Below, one piece after another: positions 27,453 to 34,662 of a stretch of 64,000 bases of DNA (position 1 is the stretch's first letter; each line of letters starts with the position of its first letter). Source of the stretch: Chloroherpetonaceae bacterium (GTDB taxonomy: Bacteria > Bacteroidota > Chlorobiia > Chlorobiales > Thermochlorobacteraceae); contig JANRJQ010000010.1 in NCBI GenBank assembly GCA_033763895.1, positions 748,146 to 812,145 on the forward strand, read 5' to 3'. The position numbers were made by a program, and so were the translations under genes. Under the pieces are notes generated by a model. That model worked only from the letters and a program-made list of their open reading frames with translations. It was not told where the DNA came from and made no database searches.

Positions 27453-27961
27453 AATTTTGTCTCCTTTTTTAGCTAGGGTTAAGAAAGAACTGTTATTCCA
27501 ATTCGCGAAGTGCTTACGAGTCGATTAGAGGTTGCCCGTTCAGAAGTTGAAAGAGCAATCCGAATAATCTCTTCCGACGAATCACGCGCTCCCTTTGCAG
27601 CGTACTTGGTGTATTAATCATGCTGATCGTTTTGGTAACACGGTCACTCAAGGATTATTGTATTTGGGTCATAAGCTCACGAATCCGGGTAATCTTTTCA
27701 AAGCTGAATAACATAGTGCTTCTTTTAGTTTGGGTTGAAAAAGCAATGGAAAGAACAGGGTGTGTGAAAGTGAGTACAATTTGTTTCAATAATAATAAAC
27801 ACTTCTATGCCATCTCAGCAGTGAACTTATAATGATGAATTGTGAACTGTAATCATTTCCTTTTTTACTATCTTTCACTTAATTATTTACTAAATCCTAT
27901 TCTTCATAGTGCAGCACATTAAAAGTTTTGTATTAGTAAAAATTTATGATTAAGGTATTAG
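27453..27961. other. Intergenic stretch with possible gene remnants
   Basis: No intact gene is visible in 509 bp. On the plus strand a 44-codon frame from about 27487 to 27618 reads like coding sequence (VLTSRLEVARSEVERAI) but lacks a start and ends at TAA. The overlapping minus strand has a 35-codon ATG frame. The remainder, from about 27830, is very AT-rich and probably noncoding. These look like debris of a deleted gene. Confidence 0.4.
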
Positions 27962-28855
27962 TTAATTACTTTTTAATACGTTTCTTATTATTTCAATAAT
28001 TTGTTCAGGTTTGAGAATGCTTCTCGAGCCATTATTGTACCTTGGTGCTCCTCCTATAGTTGAACCACCACCCCAACCCGGTTCTAATTTATTCAATGTG
28101 TATAGAATGGTTCCTTCTTCGCTTACTGGACCGATAGGGAAATTAGAAACGAATTCCGACTTTTTCCCAATCGTATATGCAATTGATCCATCAGCTAAAT
28201 ATTTGTAACAAACCGCTCGATTGAAACCATTTTTATAAAGCTCGTCAAAAATAAAATCATCTGAAAGGGCCATTACAAATAAATCATTTTTATAAGTAAT
28301 TTGATAAGATTTTACGGATTCCTCTTCAGTTGAATTAAAATCGGTATTTTGGGAAATTAGTGCAGATATTCCTTCTAAGCAATCATCAAGTAGCTTATTT
28401 AAATCGGCAGATTGGTATAATTTATTTCTTTTAGATTCATATTCCGATTTCATTGCTTCCTTTCGAAAATATGTAAGAAGTTCATAATTACTTGTAGGAT
28501 AAGCAGGACCGTATGCATCTGCTTTGCCAACTACCTCCACCAATTCTCGAACTCTTTTTTCAAAAATATGCGTAGGGTTTAACAAAAGCCATACAGTTAA
28601 AGCAGTGTCCCCATCAATATCATTGATATAAATATTAAATTCCTGAGGGTCGAAACCCAATAAAAGTGCGTCTAAAACCTGCTCACAACTGGAACGCGTA
28701 GCATGACGAATACAAAGGTCATGATGGTCAAAGGAGTAACGGTTATTTTTGTTATCAATCCAAGGCCCTTGAACATAGCCATCCAGTGCAATTGAATAAT
28801 TTGGTAATTCTTGAAACTCAATTGTTCTTCCGCGTTCAATAATGATTTTTGGCAT
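27962..28855 (-). CDS. DHH-motif protein, possible phosphoesterase
   Basis: The 297-aa soluble protein shows SFDHHD at residues about 41-46, NDIDGDTALTVWLL at about 78-91 and a glycine-rich C-terminal GWGGGSTIGGAPR. These recall the DHH, D-x-DG and DHHA1 GGGH-type elements of DHH/MYG1-like phosphoesterases, which hydrolyse oligonucleotides or cyclic dinucleotides using Mn2+. The motif order (DHH before DIDG) is unusual, so function is tentative. It is the last gene of a tight operon with the vWA-like lipoprotein (13 bp upstream) and the membrane protein. Confidence 0.6.
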   Translation of the reverse strand: MPKIIIERGRTIEFQELPNYSIALDGYVQGPWIDNKNNRYSFDHHDLCIRHATRSSCEQVLDALLLGFDPQEFNIYINDIDGDTALTVWLLLNPTHIFEKRVRELVEVVGKADAYGPAYPTSNYELLTYFRKEAMKSEYESKRNKLYQSADLNKLLDDCLEGISALISQNTDFNSTEEESVKSYQITYKNDLFVMALSDDFIFDELYKNGFNRAVCYKYLADGSIAYTIGKKSEFVSNFPIGPVSEEGTILYTLNKLEPGWGGGSTIGGAPRYNNGSRSILKPEQIIEIIRNVLKSN

Positions 28856-28868
28856 TTGTATTTACTAA

Positions 28869-29789
28869 TTAGGGTTGCTGGTTATCAATAAATTTTACTA
28901 ACTGTGCAATACTTTGTTCAGGTAATTCTTTAGAAAAAATGATTTTATGTCTTTTTATATTCATACTTTCGAACCACTTACTCCAATAAAGAGTCAAAAT
29001 TTCAAGCTCCTTTGTATTGGCTTCAAGTGCCGGAGTTACTTCCATCACGATAACCTCCCATTCTGAAAAATTACCTGCGGGGAGAAGCCCGCCATCCTTT
29101 TCGAAAGCAGGTTTCCAATTTTTTAATGATCTGTATTTTGCAACATTCATCGAGGTTCGAGAATCTCTTTTACTGGAATATCTATTTTCAAATTGTAAAT
29201 ATCCGTCTGTTAGAATAATTAATACATTTCTAAAATTAGAGTTTTTTGGTGCCGTATACCCTTGAAGTTCATGAGCAAAAAAACTCCAAATATCTGCTCC
29301 CGCATAAGTCGGGCTCGTTTGAGCGAGAGTATAGAGAAGATCAACTTGGCGAGAAAGCACTTTCCCAAAGCCCGGTACGTAATCGCGCCGATCAGAAAGT
29401 GAAATTGATTCAACATTGATGTTAAGGCTATCATTCATCAAGAGTATTTGAGAAGAATAAGCGTTTTCGGGTTGTGAAAAGAAAAGTAATCGAAATCTGT
29501 CTTTTGAAAGAATGAAGTACTTTTTTTGGACTTCCATTAAAAAACATTGATACGATGCATTAATCAAAGATTTATCAATAACGGCTTGTTCAGAATTCTT
29601 TTTAGGTGAAATACGATCAGAAAGATCAAGGGCAACAACCATATTGACATGCTTTTGAGTAAGTGAATCAGTATTCATTTGATTATCCGAATCCTGCTTT
29701 TCACTTTCCCCGCAAGCGCTTAATAAAATAATTGAAAGTCCTGACACTAACATTGCGAGGTAATTCTTTGTAATAGATGTCATTTTCAT
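28869..29789 (-). CDS. vWA-like lipoprotein
   Basis: The 306-aa precursor has a lipobox LLSACGES (Cys about residue 26), so it should be anchored in the envelope. The mature protein begins like a von Willebrand A domain: NMVVALDLSDRIS with an incomplete MIDAS (DxSxS would need Ser where Arg stands), later NVLIILTDGYLQF. vWA domains usually mediate metal-dependent protein contacts. It is the middle gene of a three-gene unit, 32 bp after the 430-aa membrane protein. Confidence 0.75.
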   Translation of the reverse strand: MKMTSITKNYLAMLVSGLSIILLSACGESEKQDSDNQMNTDSLTQKHVNMVVALDLSDRISPKKNSEQAVIDKSLINASYQCFLMEVQKKYFILSKDRFRLLFFSQPENAYSSQILLMNDSLNINVESISLSDRRDYVPGFGKVLSRQVDLLYTLAQTSPTYAGADIWSFFAHELQGYTAPKNSNFRNVLIILTDGYLQFENRYSSKRDSRTSMNVAKYRSLKNWKPAFEKDGGLLPAGNFSEWEVIVMEVTPALEANTKELEILTLYWSKWFESMNIKRHKIIFSKELPEQSIAQLVKFIDNQQP

Positions 29790-29821
29790 TTTCGTATATA
29801 TTTATATTGAAGAGATTATCG

Positions 29822-31114
29822 TTAATTAGAGAATTGCGATGAAATATAATCGGTATCGGTAAGGCGTTTATTGAGATACGACTTATATTTCAGTATCAAT
29901 TCATTTAACCTATCTAAGTCGGGCTTTGCAGTTTTACTGTCCGAGTATTTAGAATTAATATAACTTGTCCAGCCGGTGATATAGCTGTCTAAAAAAGCAT
30001 TCAATTCTGAAATGTTTATTAATACAGCACCTTCTTCATAACCAAGCTTCTTAATCATAAACTCGTCTTTCAATATACCTGTATTAAGTTCTGCTACTTC
30101 ATCTAATTTAGATGCTAAATCCTTCTCAAATTCTAATAATTGAGCTGCGCGCTTTTCTTTTGCAAATCTTAAGTGACGGAAAAGGGTTGATTGATGATGC
30201 AATTCACCTACAGCAAATCCCCATACATAATAAACAGCAAAGCCGGCGCAAAGAACCAAATAAAAATTAGAATCACTAAATATCATTGTCCAAATCCATT
30301 TATCTTTTACTAACCCCATCAAATATTTAATTGTGTAAGCATTCTCGGTTATTTTGAGAGCAAGAAAAAAATCAACTATAAGGGCTATAATTAATAAGGA
30401 ATACTTTCTAAATCCGTTTGATCTTGAAAAGTAAGGTGAGGCAGCCATTAACATCATTACAAACGGAAAAAAGCAAACAAAAAATAAAGCACCTCCACCG
30501 GATTTATTTGCCTCAATAAAAGTTTTGGGATTAAACACTTGATTATTTAGTGCTATTAATGCAGTTTCGGTATTGGTTGTTAACATTGAGGAAATATCCA
30601 TCAAAAACGCCATATATATGGCTGAAGCATAAAATGTAAATAGGTATGAGGTAACAAAAATAAACATAAAGAGAATAAAGCCCGTCTTAACCGGGTCAAA
30701 GGAAGATTCTAAGTCAAATTTCTTTGGGTTAATTTCAATATCACTTAATTCACCTTTAAGATTAGCGATTTTGTCTTTTGCTACGGGTATAACATCTTTT
30801 TCAAGATAAGAAATGCGAGAGCGTTTTGTAGAAATGGTTGTTTGAAGCTCTGAAATACGACTTTTAACATCGTTGGCAAGGGTGGTGAGTTTTTTGCAAA
30901 ACAAATCATACATCACAGATAAATACTTTTGAATAACCTCAGGATTTCCGTTTTCTTTACCACAATCTTGAAAACCTTTTGAACGTAGTTCTTCTTGTTC
31001 TGATACCGATAAAGCATTAGGGGTAAATGAGTTGTTTAGCATTGTTGGATTGGTTTTTGATTCTGAAGAAGAAGTGTGATTACCGTTGCCGTTGATGTGA
31101 GAGGTGCTGTTCAT
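29822..31114 (-). CDS. Multi-pass membrane protein with coiled coils, unknown function
   Basis: This 430-aa protein has a Ser/Asn-rich N-terminus, then a coiled coil (about residues 75-130, KLTTLANDVKSRISELQTT). About four to five transmembrane helices follow between 143 and 305, and a second coiled coil after that (FEKDLASKLDEVAELNTG). No GMN motif, so it is not CorA; I do not recognise the family. It heads the unit with the vWA-like and DHH-motif genes. A perfect 14-bp palindrome lies 73 bp before its ATG and is repeated before the Card1-like gene. Confidence 0.75.
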   Translation of the reverse strand: MNSTSHINGNGNHTSSSESKTNPTMLNNSFTPNALSVSEQEELRSKGFQDCGKENGNPEVIQKYLSVMYDLFCKKLTTLANDVKSRISELQTTISTKRSRISYLEKDVIPVAKDKIANLKGELSDIEINPKKFDLESSFDPVKTGFILFMFIFVTSYLFTFYASAIYMAFLMDISSMLTTNTETALIALNNQVFNPKTFIEANKSGGGALFFVCFFPFVMMLMAASPYFSRSNGFRKYSLLIIALIVDFFLALKITENAYTIKYLMGLVKDKWIWTMIFSDSNFYLVLCAGFAVYYVWGFAVGELHHQSTLFRHLRFAKEKRAAQLLEFEKDLASKLDEVAELNTGILKDEFMIKKLGYEEGAVLINISELNAFLDSYITGWTSYINSKYSDSKTAKPDLDRLNELILKYKSYLNKRLTDTDYISSQFSN

Positions 31115-31186
31115 AATTTTACCTGTGAATGAATGTTACTTTGAAAGTGATGCGAATTTATCCCAGTTATAATAGATAGAGGAAAA

Positions 31187-31200
31187 AAGAAATATTTCTT
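31187..31200. promoter_or_regulatory. 14-bp perfect palindrome, candidate operator copy 1
   Basis: AAGAAATATTTCTT is its own reverse complement. It lies 73 bp upstream of the 430-aa membrane-protein start (minus strand) and just past the stop of the 70-aa gene. An identical 16-bp context (AAAAGAAATATTTCTT) recurs at 31484-31499. Confidence 0.5.
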
Positions 31201-31205
31201 GGCCA

Positions 31206-31418
31206 CTACGTATAAACTATAACACGACCCGATATGCGCCCTTTATACTGCTCGCGGCCATCTATATAAACTTTCCCTTGTCCACTGTCGTGATCAAAAT
31301 GTGCATCGCCAGCGTTGTCGGTTCGGGAATCTTGCATACCCCACGCCCAACCAATCGTTACTTTTATCCCTTTGCGCGGTTTTCCGCTACTCTTTTCAAA
31401 AACTGAAATCGTTACCAT
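31206..31418 (-). CDS. Small transthyretin/carboxypeptidase-regulatory-like protein
   Basis: This 70-aa protein reads as a single small beta-sandwich: TISVFEKSSGKPRKGIKVTI, then RTDNAGDAHFDHDSGQGKVYI and GRISGRVIVYT, the pattern of transthyretin-like or CarboxypepD_reg extension domains. No signal peptide. It stands between the two 14-bp palindromes, divergent from the Card1-like gene (81 bp) and 91 bp upstream of the membrane-protein gene, so it may share their control. Confidence 0.7.
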   Translation of the reverse strand: MVTISVFEKSSGKPRKGIKVTIGWAWGMQDSRTDNAGDAHFDHDSGQGKVYIDGREQYKGRISGRVIVYT

Positions 31419-31485
31419 ATATTACTAATATAAAATTGAAGAATTTGTTTTCAATAATACGCACTCTCTTATAAAACGGCATTAA

Positions 31486-31499
31486 AAGAAATATTTCTT
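31486..31499. promoter_or_regulatory. 14-bp perfect palindrome, candidate operator copy 2
   Basis: The second AAGAAATATTTCTT ends one base before the ATG of the Card1-like gene, covering the place where a ribosome-binding site would sit, and lies 67 bp upstream of the divergent 70-aa gene. A protein bound here could block transcription or translation initiation of the effector nuclease. Confidence 0.5.
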
Positions 31500-32639
31500 A
31501 TGAAGATTGTCATTAGTCTTGTTGGCGGTCAACTCGACCCAAATTTGCTTACACCCTTGCAATTGGAAGCTACGCGCTCAGTTTTATTTCGAACACCGGA
31601 TACCAATCGCGAAGCAAAAAATTTAATAGACGCGCTTGGCGTCAATGGTATTTCGGCAAGTGTACAAGAAACCCCCGCCTTTGATTTTGCTCAAACTCGA
31701 GAAGACATTAGAAAGAAAGTTGAAACCTTAAGGGATGAACATCAGGGTTCAGAAATTTGGATAAACTATACAGGTGGAACGAAAATTATGAGCCTTGCCG
31801 CATTTGAAGTTGCTCGCGAATTAGATTTAAGAACTGCTTATTTAGAACCCCGATCATCATCCCTCCTTACAACGTTAGGTACATTGCCTCAGCCTTCAAT
31901 ACCTATTTCGGTGAAGTTTACGATTGAGGCATTTTTTGCCCTTAAAGGATTTAGTGTTCAAAGAAACAAGTCTTTGGAAACCAATGCACAAACTCGAAAG
32001 GCGTTTACAGAATTTGTTTATGAAAACATTAGAAATTCCGCAATTTTTCATAATAAGTTATTTTCAAAAGTATTTCAATTTAGAATAAAGAATTCTACTG
32101 CGAACAATTATGAAAAGTTGATCGGTACATTTATTACAGAAAATTTTTGGAATAGTATGGTCTCTAAAAATATGTCGGGTTTTCAAGTAAAACTTAATTC
32201 CCAGAGTGCAAATTTTAATACAGGCGCCCAATTAATAGAATATTTCAGCGGAGGCTGGCTCGAAGAATATGTTTTTAATAAATTTTATGATTCTCGCTGC
32301 GCCGATGATGTTACTATCGGGTTGCGGTTTCTGAGTTCCGAAAATGATGTAATGAATGAATGTGATGTCGTGGCGATTAATAAAGGGCAGTCCACCTTTG
32401 TTGAATGTAAGTCGGGTAATTTTAACTCAACCGATATTGATAAATTTCATTCGGTTGCAAAGATGTATGGCGGCGATTATGCAAAAGGGGTTTGGCTTTC
32501 ATATTACCCTATTCCTATTTCTGGAAAAAGTTCTAAAATGAGAAAATTTTCTATGAATAAAATCAATTTAATAGAAGGAATGAAACAGATAAAAAATAGT
32601 CTAAATAATCCTTGCCAATTAGGTGATATCCAGCGGTAA
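31500..32639 (+). CDS. can2: CARF-PD-(D/E)XK nuclease, Card1/Can2-like type III CRISPR effector
   Basis: In this 379-aa protein the N-terminal CARF domain has the ligand-binding signature WINYTGGTKIMSLAAF near residue 90, as in Csm6/Can1/Card1 proteins that bind cyclic oligoadenylate. The C-terminal half is a restriction-like nuclease: GGWLEEYVF, then NECDVVAINKGQSTFVECKSG, giving the acidic and ECK catalytic residues near 285-303. Characterised relatives nick or cut DNA (and some RNA) when cA4 binds. It is the only plus-strand gene of the locus; its stop abuts the convergent NE0113-family gene with no gap. Confidence 0.88.
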   Translation: MKIVISLVGGQLDPNLLTPLQLEATRSVLFRTPDTNREAKNLIDALGVNGISASVQETPAFDFAQTREDIRKKVETLRDEHQGSEIWINYTGGTKIMSLAAFEVARELDLRTAYLEPRSSSLLTTLGTLPQPSIPISVKFTIEAFFALKGFSVQRNKSLETNAQTRKAFTEFVYENIRNSAIFHNKLFSKVFQFRIKNSTANNYEKLIGTFITENFWNSMVSKNMSGFQVKLNSQSANFNTGAQLIEYFSGGWLEEYVFNKFYDSRCADDVTIGLRFLSSENDVMNECDVVAINKGQSTFVECKSGNFNSTDIDKFHSVAKMYGGDYAKGVWLSYYPIPISGKSSKMRKFSMNKINLIEGMKQIKNSLNNPCQLGDIQR

Positions 32640-33845
32640 TCAAATAAATTTTATTTTTCCCGGAGGTAAAGAAATCGTAAAAATTAATCCTTTTCCTTTA
32701 GCGTTATAAGGAACATATTTTGACGATAAAAGGGCAGGAGAGATAATACGGCCAACTTTTGTTTTTATTTTAGAAATCAAAGATCGTACTGTTGCCGGTG
32801 TTAAACTATGAGTGGTTAATTTGGTAATAAAAGGATCTTTAGTGTCATATTTAAGTTCAGAGATACACCAATTTTTGATTTCTTCAGCAGTATCGTCCTT
32901 AATCTTATTTTTATGCGTTGAATGTGTAAAATCAACCTCTTTTAATCCTTTTTTGATTTGACTGGCAATAAACGCAAATAAAATAAATTCTAAACGGGCT
33001 AATTTTAAATCCTTTCCGGCAATATGAGCTTTAGGAATTTTGTGGGCGTTTTTTTTATCGAAATCAAAGAAAAATTCGGGCAAACCCGAATCTTCGCCAA
33101 TGAGCAATTGAGCGGTATTAAATAAATCGTGATAGCTCATTGTGCTGAAGTTGTACCCACCGTTTTCTAAAATCGGCCGTAAACGAACAAAAGGTAACTC
33201 CGCCAATTCGAGTTTTACTTTCTGGGCATCAATCGAATTTCCTGAACTGTCTTTAATCTCATAAGTTTCGGTTCCTCTCTTACCTGTAACTAAATGTGGA
33301 TTTTTGGTAGGGTAATAAAAATCATTATTACTTTCCAACTGCGGGTGTTCAACTAAAATATGTGAAAGTCTGTCGCCCGCTCGACCAAAGACATTTAGTG
33401 CCATCATCATAAAAGAACTCATCGTTTTTCTTCCGCCTGCAAGAGAACAATAAACCGGAGGCATGTTTTGAGAAGTGTGTTCTCTTATAAAATGAAACAA
33501 AAAATCGGCGAAAATCTCGTTTTCCGTAGAATTTCGAATATCCTCCATTTCACTATTTTCGGAATTCTTCACCGCGTGAACCCAAACATGACTCGGCTCT
33601 AAGGTCAAACTGTACTCATTTTTCATTTTCATGAGCATCCCTAATTCGCCAAGAAGTGCCGCTTCCACTGTCCCTTTTCCTCTTGCTGTTGTAAGAATAT
33701 GCAACTCCGAAAATTGAACATTTTGAAGAACGGAATAAACATAAAGCGTCTCGGTGATGACTTGTGGCGAAGTCCCCGCAAGACAAATGAGTTTTGGCTG
33801 AACTGATTCTAACTGTTGAACCGAGGGTGCTTTCTTCTTTTTCAT
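32640..33845 (-). CDS. NE0113-family CARF protein (type III CRISPR accessory)
   Basis: This 401-aa protein has N-terminal LICLAGTSPQVITETLY and LTTARGKGTV, and the hallmark SLAGGRKTMSSFMMMALNVF followed by GRAGDRLSHILVEH and DFYYPT. These match the CRISPR-associated NE0113 family of CARF proteins. The C-terminal ~150 residues (from about 250) are basic and helical and could be a winged-helix-like module (inference). Relatives are thought to sense or degrade cyclic oligoadenylates. It converges on the Card1-like gene with directly abutting stop codons. Confidence 0.85.
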   Translation of the reverse strand: MKKKKAPSVQQLESVQPKLICLAGTSPQVITETLYVYSVLQNVQFSELHILTTARGKGTVEAALLGELGMLMKMKNEYSLTLEPSHVWVHAVKNSENSEMEDIRNSTENEIFADFLFHFIREHTSQNMPPVYCSLAGGRKTMSSFMMMALNVFGRAGDRLSHILVEHPQLESNNDFYYPTKNPHLVTGKRGTETYEIKDSSGNSIDAQKVKLELAELPFVRLRPILENGGYNFSTMSYHDLFNTAQLLIGEDSGLPEFFFDFDKKNAHKIPKAHIAGKDLKLARLEFILFAFIASQIKKGLKEVDFTHSTHKNKIKDDTAEEIKNWCISELKYDTKDPFITKLTTHSLTPATVRSLISKIKTKVGRIISPALLSSKYVPYNAKGKGLIFTISLPPGKIKFI

Positions 33846-34270
33846 AAGGGTTAGGTTTACTGATAAAGAAAAGCAAAGTTAGTAAAACAACAGTACAAAT
33901 TGAAACCTTCCAATTTGCATACAGTTCTCTCGGTGCTTTGACCCCTCGGCATTTCGACGCCTTGATATTTCGGCGCCCCGACTCCGCTCGGCGACCTTAG
34001 TTCTGCAGGACGGCGCCTCGACTCCGCTCGGCGACCTTAAACAAACTCCGCTCGGCGACCAAAGAAGGGAGGTGGGTGAGCGAAGCATTGAGCCTGTCGA
34101 AATGTCGAACCCCCTCTCTTCACTTCGACCCTTCGACTTCGCTCAGGGATCTCCGTGTCGGAGCGATAAAATTGGTTCTCGAATCGTTTTGAATTAAGGT
34201 TCTCGAATTGTTTTGAATTAAGGTTCTCGAATCATTTTTGAATTAAGGTTCTCGAGCGTAGTCGAGAGAA
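33846..34270. repeat. Repeat-rich spacer left of the CRISPR array
   Basis: No gene is seen. The stretch contains copies of a CTCGACTCCGCTCGGCGACC-type element (about 33985-34061), a TCGACCCTTCGACTTCGCTC...GGAGCGATAAAA element (about 34122-34172) and three GGTTCTCGAAT tandem units. Closely similar pieces, in changed order, lie at 38.05-38.24 kb on the other side of the array-RT-Cas1-Cas2-Cas6 block. Confidence 0.7.
34174..34246. repeat. Three tandem 24-25-bp repeats
   Basis: Units GGTTCTCGAATCGTTTTGAA-TTAA start at 34174, 34198 and 34222 and differ at one to three bases; a truncated fourth unit at 34247 becomes GGTTCTCGAGCGTAGTCGAG. There are no spacers between units, so this is a direct tandem repeat and separate from the CRISPR array that follows. 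Confidence 0.8.
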
Positions 34271-34453
34271 ACCGCAATACTCAAAGAGTTCAATGAATGT
34301 GGGGAGTTGCGGGGCTGAGCTCTTGCAAAGACTTGTTCCCGACCGAGTCGCAATACTCAAAGAGTTCAATGAATGTGGGGAGCTTGGACTTAGATATGAG
34401 CACATTTCAGTTCAAGAGTCGCAATTCTCAAAGAGTTCAATGAATGTGGGGAG
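34271..34453 (-). CRISPR. Mini CRISPR array: three 36-nt repeats, two spacers
   Basis: Repeats lie at 34271-34306, 34347-34382 and 34418-34453; spacers are 40 nt (34307-34346) and 35 nt (34383-34417). The repeats share CTCAAAGAGTTCAATGAATG and the end GTGGGGAG. Read on the minus strand, repeats 2 and 3 end in ATTGCGAC, the 8-nt crRNA 5' tag known from Thermus type III systems. The repeat at 34271 is altered at that end (GCGGT), as expected for the leader-distal repeat. So transcription is probably minus, with the leader on the higher-coordinate side. Confidence 0.88.
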
Positions 34454-34662
34454 AGCCCCACGCTCAACCCCAATAAAATTAAGCCCTTACAGGCAGTTTT
34501 CCAAAGCAAAACAAAAAAAAGGCTTTTTTCATAAAGCAACTCGGTGTATAGGTCATTTTTCTTATCGTTAAATAGCGTTTTTCCCGAGCATTCATTGGCT
34601 TCCAATCCGAAACACTTTAAGCAATTTTAGTTAACTCCCGATAAATTCAACCGTTAGTTTTT
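34454..34662 (-). promoter_or_regulatory. Probable CRISPR leader region
   Basis: This AT-rich 209 bp lies between the array and the RT-Cas1 stop codon, with homopolymer tracts around 34506-34530 and 34653-34662. It adjoins the least degenerate array end in the inferred transcription direction. No consensus promoter can be assigned, so the role rests on position only. Confidence 0.4.

Noticed and set aside
29822-31114. 430-aa membrane protein as a CorA-type type III effector
   Set aside because: No GMN motif near the end of a transmembrane helix and too many helices; only the general analogy is kept.
34174-34246. GGTTCTCGAAT tandem units as a second CRISPR array
   Set aside because: Units are head to tail with no spacers; direct tandem repeat only.
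34293-34571. 92-codon frame across the CRISPR array
   Set aside because: It translates array repeats and spacers; composition and location argue against a gene.
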